Assembly (NCBI RefSeq): GCF_009905375.1
Contig: NC_133653.1
Span: forward strand, 55,979,663-56,043,662
Length of the DNA stretch: 64,000 nucleotides
Direction of reading: 5' to 3'
Source: Apium graveolens
Taxonomy: Eukaryota; Streptophyta; Magnoliopsida; Apiales; Apiaceae
This document shows positions 44,202 through 56,021 of the stretch, in pieces. Under the pieces are notes generated by a model. That model made no database searches and was not told where the DNA came from. It worked only from the letters and a program-made list of their open reading frames with translations. Every line of letters begins with the position of its first letter. Positions within the stretch are counted from its first letter, which is position 1. Position numbers and translations under genes: made by a program.

Positions 44202-45115
44202 ACTATAGAGTACACTGCCGATGCTAGTAGGAGGGTGATTGAGCAGCCCGCGAAGAAGGTGGGTCAGGACACTTGGATTGATAAGACTCCCGAGGACTTT
44301 AACTTGGATCTGATTGTTGTTACTCTGTGCCAGCCTGATACTCACTGGAAGTTCAAGAGGGGCACTACTGATTATTCCACGTTCCCGGCTTCCAGAATGA
44401 ATAGGTTTGCCCGTGCATGGAATGCTTTATATGTGCTAACATCATGCCATCTTCGCATATGTATGAGATTACTGTGGAGCGTGCACGGTTGTTATGGGGG
44501 ATTCTTCAGGGTGATTACATTGATTTGGGGATGGTGATTTACCAGGGGATACTGAAATTTTTGAGAGGAGGTACTACAGGTGCTATTCCGTATGTGTCCA
44601 TAGTGACGAAGTTGTGCGTGGTAGTTGGGGTTCATTGGCCCGCACACGAGCAATTGTAGATCCCGAGTGCTCCTATTGATAGCACTACTTTGGCTACGAA
44701 GCAATAATGGGATGGAGGCAAGCCCGATTTGAAAGGGCTTGGTTATACTTTTGACCACCTACCTGGTGGGAGGCCAGCTGCTGGAGCCACTCAGGCGAGC
44801 AGGACTGCATGGAGATCTCAGCTAGAAGAGGAGGCTGGTCCATCACAGCAGGAGCAGGCGCATGGGGAGGAGGAAGGAGCTGATATGGGAGCTGGTTTGA
44901 GTTTGACACAGTATAGGCGTCTGGCACGGAGGATGGATGCGATGCATGACATCCATAGTAGGTTCGCACGTGATCTCACCCAGGCACTTGGGACAGCTTT
45001 TAGAGCCACCGGAGTTGACATCCAGTGGCCAGTTTTTGGTGAGGATTACGTGTATCCGCCTCCAGACACACTTAACACTCCACCCGTTGATGGTGAGAAA
45101 TCTGATTCTGATTAG
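44202..45115 (+). pseudogene. Athila env-like ORF, C-terminal part
   Basis: Continues from 37147. TIEYTADASRRVIEQPAKK, THWKFKRGTTDYSTFPASRM and RFARAWNA are in one frame to about 44440. A shift then leads to CANIMPSSHMYEITVERARL, YIDLGMVIYQGI and IPYVSIVTKLCVVVGVHWP (frame of 44417-44659, stop at 44657). A third open piece at 44729-45115 holds a charged tail (QLEEEAGPSQQEQAHGEEEG, then RRMDAMHDIHSRFARDLTQ) ending in TAG at 45113-45115. This is the conserved core of the plant transposon protein domain; no transmembrane helix is evident. It is followed by a TTTGGGGGTA tract at about 45168. Confidence 0.82.
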
Positions 45116-46818
45116 GTATGCCTGAAGTCCTTAATATTACCTTCACTGAGGACAGTGAATATTTTAAGTTTGGGGGTAGTAGTTGAAGGAATATGTTTTT
45201 GTGTGTGTGAGTCACATATAGTTGCATGTTCATGATTGTTTAGTTTATATAGTTTGCATATTTTGTCATATAGTTTTTTTTATTATTTTTATTTTTATTA
45301 TTATTTATTTTTGGTAGTTTTATATTATTTTGTTCTTATAGATTTCATGTATTTGCATTATAACATGATCCCTTAGATGATTTTTCCGATTGACTTGTGA
45401 TATTGATGCTAGTGTAGTGATGTCGTGTTTAGAGATGTTAAGTCATATTAAGTTGATTTGCATGCTAGAGACACTTGTATTTCACCAAGTCTTATAGGTT
45501 GCTAGAGTGCTAGATCATAGTCATGGTTTGTTTGTTTGTCAAAGTTTAATCGCTTATTTATATTTAGAATTTAGGATATTCTCTTAATAATAAAAGACAT
45601 GGATATTTAAAAATTGGAGAAAATTGGAGTTCATTGCTAGTTGTGTGGCTAGGTGTCAAATGGTTAGTAGCCGGCTCATATTTATATGAGTAGTCTAGGG
45701 TTGAATGAGATGGAGCGAAACACACTCATTCAGAAATTCATTGAAAAAAAAGAAAAAAAAGGAGAAAGAGAAAAAAAAGGAATAAATGTTATGTATAATT
45801 GATCGCATATAGATTTCATGCATTTGCATTATAACATGATCCCTTAGATGATTTTTCCGATTGACTTGTGATATTGATGCTAGTGTAGTGATGTCGTGTT
45901 TAGAGATGTTAAGTCGTATTAAGTAGATTAGCATGCTAGAGACACTTGTATTTCACTAAGTCTTATAGGTTGCTAGAGTGCTAGATCATAGTCATGGTTT
46001 ATTTATTTGTCGAAGTTTAATCGCTTGTTTATATTTAGAATTTAGGATATTCTCTTAATAATAAAAGACATGGATTTTAAAAATTAGAGAAAATTGGAGT
46101 TCATTGCTAGTTGTGTGGCTAGGTGTCAAATGGCTAGTAGCCGGCTCATATTTATATGAGTAGTCTAGGGTTGAATGAGATGGAGCGAAACACACTCATT
46201 CAGAAATTCGTTGAAAAAAAAGAAAAAAAAGGAGAAAGAGAAAAAAAGGAATAAATGTTATGTATAATTGATCACGAGTGGGCTCTTTAGTACTCGAGTT
46301 ATTAAGTTCTTAGGGGACTTTGTGCCTAGTGACCTAAGGCTTGTATAGTCTGGGATCCACTAACCTAACGCTTGCTACATGGGTACTATTGTATAAGTCT
46401 TTTGTGGACCTCACTCATTGCACGATCAAATAAGCATACTTGTGTTGTTTTGTTGAAAACAAAAGCATGAATCCATGATTAAACTCTGATATAAGAATTG
46501 AAGTGTTATAAGTTATTTTGAGTCTAGCTTTTATTCTATTTATAAACTTGCGATTGTTTTGATAAGTAGTGAGTCATGATTGTCGATCTAGTTGTGATAG
46601 TATATCTGTAAGCATTTGCACACACGCACGTCTTTGGTTTGTAGGTTGATTTGTGAGATTTAACTGATCTTTATGCGAATAACTACATTTGCTGAGGTGT
46701 TGCTTGTTGATTGGTTTAGTTATTCTATGGGGATCGTTGCATTCATATTAGTTGCATTCATGCATTTTTATTCTCTTGTTCTTTGAGTCTGTTTATGCTT
46801 GAGGAAAAACATTGATTC
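45116..46818 (+). other. Athila 3' noncoding region
   Basis: 1.7 kb without a gene, AT-rich. It contains a ~470-bp tandem duplication (45340-46272) with A-rich GAAAAAAAAGG blocks. A first TTTGGGGG tract lies at about 45169-45178 and the true PPT at 46819. Confidence 0.8.
45340..46272 (+). repeat. ~470-bp direct tandem duplication in the Athila 3' region
   Basis: Copies 45340-45810 and 45811-46272 both start AGATTTCATG-ATTTGCATTATAAC and end ATGTTATGTATAATTGATC. They differ at a handful of positions. Confidence 0.88.
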
Positions 46819-46831
46819 AAGTTTGGGGGTA
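46819..46831 (+). promoter_or_regulatory. Athila polypurine tract
   Basis: AAGTTTGGGGGTA directly before the LTR start TGTTGAGTGG. Confidence 0.85.
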
Positions 46832-48276
46832 TGTTGAGTGGCATTAATGACACTTTATAATGCTCTAATAAGCTTTGAATAGATGCATTTGCACTCAAGT
46901 TGTTAAGTGTTTTAAAGTGTTTTCTAGTGTTTTTGCATTTCAGGCATTAATCTGTGAATCAGGTGAATTAGCATTGATTTGGTGCTAATTTGGTGTCAAG
47001 GTGATGTTGGAATAAAAGCTTGTGGAAAGCCGGCTCGAAGCAGCAAGGAAAAAGATGAAATCTGAGTTTTTCCCAGAAGGACGGCGCGCCCCCGCGCTGT
47101 GATAGCGCGTGGCCGCGCCAGGATTCCAGAAAGGCAGCGCGCGGCCACGCCGGTGCTAAAAATATGAATCCTGATTCTAATTCGATCCTAAGTGGGGAGA
47201 CTTCCAAATTGGTTAGGGCTGCTATATATATATATTCAAATAAGAACGTTTTCAGGATATCAAGCAAGAGACATACCAGAGCGCAGGGAGTGCCGTAAGA
47301 AGATCGTTCTTAGCACGATTCAATGAAGACAAAGAAGATCTTGTTTTTACTTGTGAATCTTTGTTTTAAGTTGTATTTGGATGCTAGTTTTCTTACTTGT
47401 GAGCCTTACTTTTGTTTTGTACTTGGTTTTATTTATTCGTTATAAAGACTACATTTGTTATACCATGCTTTCATCGGAACCCACGTTGATGAGGAGTCCG
47501 ATCATGGGCTAATCGTTATCGTGGGGTTCTAACGGATTTATTTATGGATTTCTTTAGTTAAATTGTTTCGATGCCTTAGCATGTGGTGATTGTATGATAG
47601 CCTAGTATTGGTTGTACGTATTCGTCTTATGAGCGTCGCGAACTTATAAGATAGTGTGTTAATTCTTAATAAAGCGAAAGTGAATTTAAGAATTTAGAAC
47701 TTGCCATGCTAGCATAGGTTCATGTGTTATTATTATGCATGATTCGTAGGTAATTTTAACCATCTTACTTGCCCTATGTAATCAAGATGGATAACTTATG
47801 CTTAAACCGTTATGTTGTCGAATTCTATAGACATATAGGGTCTCAATATAATTGATGCCTATTTAGCTTCTATATCTTTTGTGGATGTCTAGTAGTATGG
47901 TACTCGTGCAACGAAAGTTGGTGTTTATCAGTTTCATGTTATCTGATTAGGATCATCACCATTGCATGTTAAGGTTGAGAACAATAAGGCTATTGAATGA
48001 AGTAATTAATGAAGTTAGAATCCCATGTTTGTCATATATATTAATTCGGTCAATCTTATTCTCGTAGTTATAATAGTTAGCGTACTTCTTAGTTATAAAT
48101 AACCTCAATTTGTTATCGTCTTAGCATTGAATAATTACCATATCATCGGTGTATAAGTGCATAAAATAATCAGTCAACCAAAGCCAGTCTCTGTGGGAAC
48201 GAACTAGAAAAGATTCTATACTACTTGCGAACTCGTATACTTGCGTGTATTATTAGCGCGTGTTTAGCGACTAATA
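46832..48276 (+). repeat. Athila 3' LTR
   Basis: 1,445 bp, TGTTGAGTGG...GCGACTAATA (terminal CA now TA). It includes a CG-rich block at 47082-47153 and a TATA stretch (CTATATATATATATTC) at about 47223. The last 620 bp match 4512-5132. It is followed by minus-strand Sirevirus coding sequence. Confidence 0.92.
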
Positions 48277-49771
48277 GTAGCATGCAAGATTAGAGAACTA
48301 GGAATTTCAGGCCTAACTGCTTCAAGAATTGAAAGAGGAATATTTAAAGCTCCCATAATATCTCTCAACGAGACATAATTATGCATTTATAGGTGTTTGT
48401 GGTAGTCTATTAGGGACTTTATATCTTGATGTTGACTTTGCAGCAAAACTATCAATTGGGAGACTTGAGTTGTCAAAAAATCATTTGAAAACTGTAGAGA
48501 TGAGATTTGAGCTTGCAGGTTTTGGATTTGTAGGTTTGTTGATGAAGACATAGGTTGATGTGAGCTTGATGTTGCCAGAGTACCAACAAAATTTTGCACA
48601 ACATTCTTGATCTCCTCAATGATCAAGGCTGAAGGTTCAAACCTAGCTTTGTAAAGTTGATCCAGTTTGACCTTTGAGTCATTATTTTAAGTTATTTGCT
48701 TCTGGATCACTTCATGCAGAGCTTTGAAAGATTTTCTCAGCTTAAACATATTTTCTTCTACTAGAGTTAGAGAGAGGGCTTGAAGCCTGTCTGAAAATTT
48801 GTTGAACTTGGTCTTAATGTCTTGAAATGTTGGCATCAGCTCATCAATTCTGTCATTCACCAATTTCTTCACAGCAGCTTGATGCTTGACCAGAGTATTT
48901 TCCATAGCTCTTCCAATGCGATGAAGGGTCTTCAATTGGGCTTTGTACACCTCTGTCACAACATCATATACCTCTTGGGGAGTGAGGACCTTAACATTGC
49001 TACCCAAAATGGTCACATATTCCTCTCTAAATTTTGATAAGGCCTCCTCCATAGTGGTATTAAAATCCTTTGAGAGCCATGCATCCACATTACCATCTGC
49101 TTCATCTGCAATTTTCTCTTATTGATTTATTAACATCTTCCTTGTATAAAATTAGTATGGCCTGATAGTCTTGGTTGGACATATCTGTTTTAAGGAGTTG
49201 TTGAGTGATATTGGCTAGTCCTGCAAGTTGATCAACCAAAAGATCATCAACTATAGTAGGTTGGGATTAAGCATCCTGCAACCATTGAGAGATGAGGTGA
49301 GAAGGTTGTGGAATAGTGTTTGAGGTAGAGGGTATGTCTATTTGGTTTGAGGTTGAGGGTATGGAGGTATTAGGTAACCCTGTGACAGGAGTCACAGTTG
49401 GACTCACAGCTGTTGCTGTGGTTATGATGGTTTGTTGTTCACCACTAGTGGGAACCTTCATTCGAATTATAGGGGAGTTGACTAGGTTACTATCATGTAC
49501 CATAGCCTCAAACCCTTTTTCTTCTTACAAAAAAATGACACTTGAATGTTCTATACTTGCCTCCCAATAGCTGGATCATTGGGAATTTTACTCTCAGCTT
49601 CAATTGACAGTGCAATTTCAGCTAGGGTTTTGAGGGAAGTTGTCCCTACTTGAGGAACCTCCAATTGAATTGGAAAGGATTTATATAGCTCCTCCTCAGG
49701 AGTACTACCCTCAAACCTGTCAATCTGTGAAGATTGTTTGGCACATGAAGGTGCTAAAGTAACATCCACAG
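48277..49771 (-). pseudogene. Middle of the Sirevirus extra ORF, coiled-coil region
   Basis: Minus-strand open pieces at 49769-49551, 49503-49267, 49088-48687 and 48626-48387 belong to one large ORF broken by stops and shifts. The N-proximal pieces are acidic and S/T/P-rich (EGSTPEEELYKSFPI). The 49088-48687 piece is strongly helical (LKTLHRIGRAMENTLVKHQA, then VKKLVNDRIDELMPTFQDIK), and 48626-48387 is a Q/L-rich coiled coil. On the right it was cut by the Tekay at 49772; on the left by the Athila at 48276. Function is unknown. Confidence 0.65.
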
Positions 49772-50072
49772 TATAACACCCTCCAAATCTGGGGTATAGA
49801 TTTGGGGCATTATTAATAACAACTACAAACTAAACCTGCACAAGCGGAATATAAATATGATAATTACCCCAAACTACTGCTACTCAGGATCTTTTAAGGT
49901 TAAGAGTTGAAAACAAGAACCACACACTAACTTTATTACAAACCCAAATAAAAATAATCTGTCTCAAGAACTCTCTTTGTTACAAAACTTTATTTTATCT
50001 ACATTCTCACCACACAACTTTTATTCAAACCACACAAAACTTTTATTCAACCCAACATTACTACTTATCCTG

Positions 50073-50189
50073 TTACACCTGATCTGGTAACTCAAAGCTC
50101 TCTTCGGGAATAGGAAGGAACACTTTTGGTATAAGAGGGTCCCGCTGCTTGACTCGCTTCTTGACTACGCGGGTCCTGATGGGTTTCAT
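50073..50189 (-). CDS. LTR-encoded micro-ORF, 38 residues, in the second Tekay
   Basis: The frame begins MKPIRTRVVKKRVKQRDPLI and ends SFELPDQV with TAA at 50075-50073. The N-terminal half is very basic and the end is acidic and proline-containing, the same charge order as the micro-ORF at 10555. It is the first ATG after the likely start site (TATA about 50266-50280, start near 50240), with A at -3. Only the 3' LTR retains it because the 5' LTR copy is deleted. Its function is unknown; it is not in a known family. Confidence 0.4.
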   Translation of the reverse strand: MKPIRTRVVKKRVKQRDPLIPKVFLPIPEESFELPDQV

Positions 50190-50265
50190 TCTCTACCTTA
50201 ACTGTAAAACAATAGGAATAACAATAAAAAGGGATGAGCCAAAATTGTTCAACAAGCCTGCAACA

Positions 50266-50280
50266 ATATATATATAGTAT
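50266..50280 (-). promoter_or_regulatory. Likely TATA box of the minus-strand Tekay LTR
   Basis: Element-sense ATACTATATATATAT, about 80 bases upstream of the micro-ORF ATG, which mirrors the 72-base distance in the plus-strand Tekay. Confidence 0.5.
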
Positions 50281-51503
50281 AAAGAGAGAGAAATAAGTGA
50301 ACCAATAAGCTGCTGGTTTGAACAACCATCTGTATCTGTATAGGATAATAATTTGCCAACACTGGCGAGCGCCAAATGAACAAGACTGGAAATAAGAACC
50401 AACATATGCACTATAACCTGCTGATCAGTCAGGATATAGTGCGGATCTATACCCAACTGCATAGACCCAACCAACATAAGGAGTACTCAGGCAACTATGG
50501 CCTATTAATTAAAGGTCTGGGTAAAACCCAGTCCGCATCGTAACCATCCAGTCCAAAGCTTAGCATCCAGAACAATCGGAATGCTTTTGATGTATCCCAA
50601 TACCAGGATATATCAAAGTATATGTAACAAGGGTAAAAGTATAGGAATACGAATAAAGGATTCAATAAATTGGGAGAAATCAAGAATCGAAGTGAAATAG
50701 AAATAAGATTCAATAATTACGTAACAGTGTATATGAACAAAATTTATCAAAGATAACTGATATGGGAAAATGAGATATAATTCACTATTCTGAATTTAGA
50801 ATAGGGGAAAACTTGCCTTGCGCGTACTTAACCTGGTTCAACTCACCACCTTCGGTTTCTAGCTTGCTCTGCCTTGCTGACACTGAACCAATCATAGAAA
50901 GATAGTCGTTTAGATAACTTACTATATACGTGTATCTCGAATTGATACTACGTAACCTTATCAGTTTACCCATGCATTTCTATCTGACTCGCATATATAC
51001 ACATATAATTATATAGCACGTAAGGTTCACATAACCACGTAAAGCATATAGCACATAAAGCACATAATTAATTTTTAGACTTATAACTATCTTTAGAATC
51101 AATACTAGACTCATATTTTTAATAACTAACCCTATCTGATTCTATTACAATTTTTCAGGATTTATTTGACTCGATTCTACCCCTAATAGGGCCTATGAAC
51201 AATTAATTATCACAAGTCCACTCTCTTCCGGAAGAAATTATAACTTACAATTATTTTTATTGGATTCGTTTCATTTTTCTGAGTCTAGGGGTCCTCGTTT
51301 CGCTCAAATCGGACTAACGGTTTAATTATTATGAATTAAACAAGATTTAATTAATTAATAATTAATTATAAATAATTAATTATAATTAAATAATCCTTAA
51401 TTACATCTTTAAATAATTAACTAATAATTATTATATTTTAAAATAATTAATCCCTAATTATTAGGATTAATTACTATTTATTACAATTATTTACAAATTA
51501 ATA

Positions 51504-51774
51504 CTCCCTCCGTCCCTCCCAAATGTTTACATTTTGGGTTGGGCACGGAGTTTAAGAAAAATGATAAAGTAGTGGAGGAAAGTTAAAATAGTGAATAAAG
51601 TAGTGGGACCGATTAATATTATATGTATAAAGTGGGTATAGTGGAGAGAATTTGTGAATGTAGTTACCTTTTATATTATAAAAACTTTACTATTTTTGGA
51701 AAATTTTGAAATGTAAACAATTGGAAGGGACATCCCAAAAAGGAAAGTGTAAACAAATGGGAGGGACAGAGGAG
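51504..51774. mobile_element. Stowaway-type MITE (Tc1/mariner), 271 bp
   Basis: Terminal inverted repeats CTCCCTCCGTCCCTCCC...GGGAGGGACAGAGGAG extend about 27 bp on each side with few mismatches. Both ends are flanked by TA (51502-51503, 51775-51776). It has no coding capacity and sits inside the Tekay 3' LTR, so it is among the youngest events here. Confidence 0.93.
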
Positions 51775-53744
51775 TAATACTTACTCGATCAGATCGATTA
51801 TTTATTATAATCTAACTCAACGATTAACTACTCGTATAAATACGAGCTACTTGCGATTCTCGACTACTATCGAACTGTTATTATTATTACTATACCTATA
51901 CAATTAATTAATTATTTAATTATCTGTATTTAATTATTCGGTACGAATAATTTTACGATATCCTTCGAATAAATTATTGCTCGAATAATAATTCTCATTA
52001 TCGAATCACTACTCGTATGAATACGAGTTACTCGTAATATTAACTAATTATCGGATTATTAATCATATTATTTAATCCTTATTTATTAATTAATTACCTA
52101 ATTATTAATTAATTACCTAATTATTAATTAATTAGATAACTAATAAATAATTAGATAAATAATTAAATAATTAATTAAATAATTAAATTCGAATTTATAA
52201 TTTAATAAAATAATTTAGAAATTAATTATAATATTTTTTTCAGAATTTAATACTAATTTTTAATAGATTTTCAGAAGTATTAAAACTGATTTTTAATTTT
52301 ACAAAATATAAATAATTTATTAATTTATCAGAAACAGAACAGGGAAATCAATTTATGGTTTAAGGGATTGAAACCGGGTCAATGGGTCAGTGAAACGGGT
52401 CAAACGGGACGGCGAAAAGGGTCAAGAACTTCGTCGGATTTTTCTGCAGATTTCGGCGAAGCCACGAACTCCGGCTAGCCTCGTTGAGCCCGATTACTAC
52501 ACCGTTGAACCTGATTCTACAGCCGAAACACATGAAAATCCAACAACAATTGAATTACGAGCCTACTGGAATGTCCCCGTCATGGTTTTCTTCCCCGTTG
52601 ATCGGAACCGTCGTCAAGGCGGCGATCACAAAATCTACTACCCCGTTTTTGATTCAAAACTTATTGAAACACATCACAAACTCCTCCTCACACCTTCCCC
52701 AAATTAACCTAGTCCACAGAAGCAAAGAGCAAGTCGGAAAACTCGACAAAAACCCGGGGCGACGCCGTTTTCCGGCGAGACAAAACCCGAAGCAAAAACT
52801 GTCGAAACCGGGGTTAATCAACTCGGTTTTTGACGATCTAATCATCCCCAACAACAATAACATCAAACAACTAACAATTCATTCAACCCGAATACGAAAT
52901 AAAAACCCGAAAATATGAATTAAAAATCGAGTAATCAAATACTAAAAATAATTGCATAATCAGAGAGGAAATCAAAAGAGCTTCACAACGGATACTTACA
53001 TGTTCGATTTGGAGGTCGGAATCACGTTGAAATCTTGGATTGAAATCAAGAACTCAAGAACCCTAATACTGAAATTTGGGGATTTTTGGCTAATTTTCTG
53101 AATTTTTGTGATTAATTAACTAATTAATTACTAATAATCAACTATATATATTTATGAAAAATAATACCCCCAAATAAAATTAAGGGAATAATTACACTCC
53201 TAATAAAAATATTTGGCCCTAATTTTTATAATTTTTGGGTATTAATAATGAATTTTTAGATATCCAATAAATACAAAATTAATGTCAAAAATTCCCAAAA
53301 ATTGTGAATATTACAAAAATACAAAGAAAAATGATGTATGATAATTTCTTGATCATATAAAAATAAAAATGTGATTTTTGTGGGGTTTTTGGTACCCGAA
53401 GAAGTCCGGAAAAGTCATTTTTCGCGAAAAAAGGTAAATTTATAAAACGTCTAGGGGTTCAGAATAGCGATATGGTATAGGGCATTTTTGGCAAAATAGG
53501 GCCAATAATTTTGTTTGAAATACGAGCTTTTAAAACATGGTTTTGAGCTGTACGGGTTTTGATATAAAATATATAACTTACGATAGAACACTCAATAAAT
53601 ATCCAAAACACGTTTAGTTCAAAACAGATAACACGTAACACATAGCGGTTAGGGTTTAATGACTCAACACAGCTAATCACATTATACTACATATAATTTA
53701 TCTTTATTATAATATAATACAAGCATAATTTTTCGGTCGTTACA

Positions 53745-53760
53745 TTCTTCCCCCCTTAAC
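53745..53760 (-). promoter_or_regulatory. Polypurine tract of the minus-strand Tekay
   Basis: Element-sense GTTAAGGGGGGAAGAA directly before TGTAACGACC. Confidence 0.9.
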
Positions 53761-53783
53761 AGGATTCTGTCCTCAGAATCACA

Positions 53784-55268
53784 CTATGCAAATAACTGAG
53801 GATACTTTTCTAACATTTCACTCTCGAGCTCCCAGGTTGATTCTTCAACCACTGGGTTTCTCCACAACACTCTCACTAATGACACAAACTTATTTCTTAA
53901 TACCCTCTCTTGTCGATCTAGAATTCGTATCGGCTGTTCTACATACGACAAATCTGCCTGAAGTTCTATTGGTTCATACTCTATTACATGCCTTGTATCA
54001 GGGTTGTACTTCTTAAGCATAGATACATGAAATATGTTGTGCATATGCTGCATATGGGGTGGTAAAGCTAATTCGTACGCAACCTTCCCAATTTTCTTCA
54101 AAATTTCAAATGGTCCGACGTAGCGAGGTTTCAATTTGCCTTTGTTGCCAAACCTAGCTAATCCCTTCCATGGTGATACCTTTAGCAATACATGCTCTCT
54201 ATCCTGGTAGTCCATATCCTTTCTAGATAGATCTGCATATTTATGCTGTCGATTCTGCGCCGCTTCAAGTCGCTTGCGGATCAGTTCTACTTTTTCCTTG
54301 GTCTGCTGAATCAGTTCTGTACCTAGAATTTTACGTTTTCCCACTTCATCCCAACAGGTAGGTGATCTGCATTTTCTTCCATATAGAGCTTCATAAGGTG
54401 GCATCCCAATACTCGCTTGATAACTGTTATTGTAAGAAAATTCCACTAGCGGTAAGTGCTCGTCCCAATTGCCTTCAAAGTCTATTGCGCATACACGTAG
54501 CATATCTTCGATTGTTTGAATTGTCCTTTCGCTTTGCCCGTCCGTTTGTGGATGATAAGCAGTACTCATGTTCAACTTCGTTCCTAGACATTCTTCGAAT
54601 TGTTTCCAAAATCTCGAATTGAAACGGGGATCTCGATCCGATATAATCGATACGGGTACTCCATGACGCATTACGATTTCCTTGAGATATAAGTGCACTA
54701 ACTTGTCCAGTGAAAATCTTTCATTAATTGGAAGAAAATGTGCTGATTTCGTCAATGGATCAATGACCCAAATTGCATCGTGATTTGCTTTCGTCCTTGG
54801 AAGTCCCACTACAAAATCCATAGCTAAGTGTTCCCATTTCCATTCTGGAATATCTAGTGGCTGTAGTAGTCCGCTCGGGCGTTGATGTTCAGCTTTCACT
54901 CTTTGGCACGTATAACACTTGCTGACCCATACCGCTATCTCTTTCTTCATATTTGGCCACCAAAAATTTTCCTTCAGGTCTCTGTATATCTTTGTGCTTC
55001 CGGGATGAATTGAATATCTTGAACTATGAGCATCTTGCAAAATTTCCGCTTTCAGTTCCGGTACATTAGGTATCCAGATCCTTGAAGCAACACGAAAAAT
55101 TCCTTTAGTATCTTTCTGACTGGTAATGTCTTCTCCTGTCAAATTGTCGATATCCTGGTCCATTACCTCTTCCTGACACCTTCTTATTTTCTCCAATAGT
55201 TCTGGCTGAAAAGTCATAGCGTGAATCAATTCGGTAGAACTTTCTGGCACACGAACTTCAATCTCCAA
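53784..55268 (-). pseudogene. pol: Tekay integrase and chromodomain
   Basis: 494 open codons with an HHCC finger ([18 protein letters not shown] to [16 protein letters not shown]), DD35E core ([44 protein letters not shown]), GPF module (RYVGPFEILKKIG) and a complete chromodomain (YVEQPIRILDRQERVLR to WELESEMLEKYPQLFA). The natural stop is at 53784. It is the best-preserved part of this element. After WVID one residue is missing relative to the plus-strand Tekay ([11 protein letters not shown] versus VIDPLTKSAH), which removes or shifts part of the motif before TKSAHF. Confidence 0.93.
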
Positions 55269-55325
55269 TTTATCGAATTCTTTGATTAAGTCCTCTGAAG
55301 ACGTTAACAGGTTTAATCGTTCCTT

Positions 55326-55979
55326 TCAACTTAACGCATCTGCTACTACATTGGCCTTGCCTGGATGATAATTGATTGAAACGTCGTAATCCTTGATCAA
55401 CTCTAGCCAACGTCGCTGTCGTATATTAAGTTCCTTCTGGGTAAAAATGTACTTCAAACTTTTGTGATCTGTATAAATCTCACATCTTTCACCGTACAGA
55501 TAGTGTCTCCAAAGCTTCAGTGCGAACACAATTGCTGCTAGCTCGAGATCGTGCGTTGGATATTTATGTTCATGCAGCTTTAACTGTCTAGAAGCATATG
55601 CGATCACATTTCCATGTTGCATTAAAACACATCCAAGTCCTCGATAAGAAGCGTCACTGTATATGACAAAGTCTCCTTGATCATCAGGTAAAACAAGCAC
55701 AGGTGCGGTTACGAGTCGATTCTTCAATTCTTGGAAATTTGCTTCACATTTCTCGTTCCATTCGAACTTTTCATTCTTTCACGTCAACTTCGTCAATGGT
55801 GTGGCTATCTTTGCAAAATCTTTAATGAATCTTCTGTAATAACCGGCTAATCCCAAGAAACTTCTGACTTCAGTTGGCGTCTTTGGTCTTTCCCAATTTA
55901 AAATAGCTTCAATCTTTGCGGGATCCACTTGAATTCCTTCAATACTAATGATGTGTCCTAAAAACTGCACTTCCTTCAA
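55326..55979 (-). pseudogene. pol: Tekay RT thumb and RNase H
   Basis: Two pieces: 55979-55779 ([40 protein letters not shown]) and 55727-55326 with RNase H motifs [45 protein letters not shown] and the end [12 protein letters not shown] frameshift at about 55775 and a stop at about 55325 separate them from RT and integrase. Confidence 0.9.
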
Positions 55980-56021
55980 CCAAAATTCACATTTTGAAAA
56001 TTTCGCATAAAGCTGCTCCTT

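Larger units (their letters stand above)
4512..48276 (+). mobile_element. Athila-lineage Ty3/gypsy retrotransposon, fragmented by three nested insertions
   Basis: Own segments in order: 5' LTR remnant (4512-5132), tRNA-Asp PBS (5139-5156), gag (5278-7003), gag end and protease (20974-22003), RT-RNase H-integrase (33643-36257), env-like ORF (36845-37147 and 44202-45115), 3' noncoding region, PPT (46819-46831) and 3' LTR (46832-48276). The protein reads across each insertion point once the inserts and their target duplications are set aside. LTR type, Asp primer and an ORF between integrase and 3' LTR together mark Athila. All coding parts contain stops or frameshifts. The two LTR remnants differ at about 33 of 615 compared positions by hand count, so this is the oldest datable element here. 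Confidence 0.9.
49772..53744 (-). repeat. 3' LTR of the minus-strand Tekay element
   Basis: 3,973 bp; plus-strand ends TATAACACCCTCC and CGGTCGTTACA, so in element sense TGTAACGACC...GGTGTTATA (terminal CA to TA). It contains a Stowaway MITE and a micro-ORF downstream of a TATA box. Open frames around 52390-52918 show no recognisable protein. Confidence 0.9.

Noticed and set aside
45695..45934. 79-codon minus-strand ORF with a phenylalanine run
   Set aside because: It is the complement of the GAAAAAAAAGG repeat block; low complexity.
52390..52918. Two overlapping open frames (105 and 144 codons) inside the minus-strand Tekay LTR on the plus strand
   Set aside because: They are antisense to the element, have no recognisable domain, and lie in a GC-richer block of LTR; most likely chance openness. 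A captured gene piece cannot be excluded without a search.
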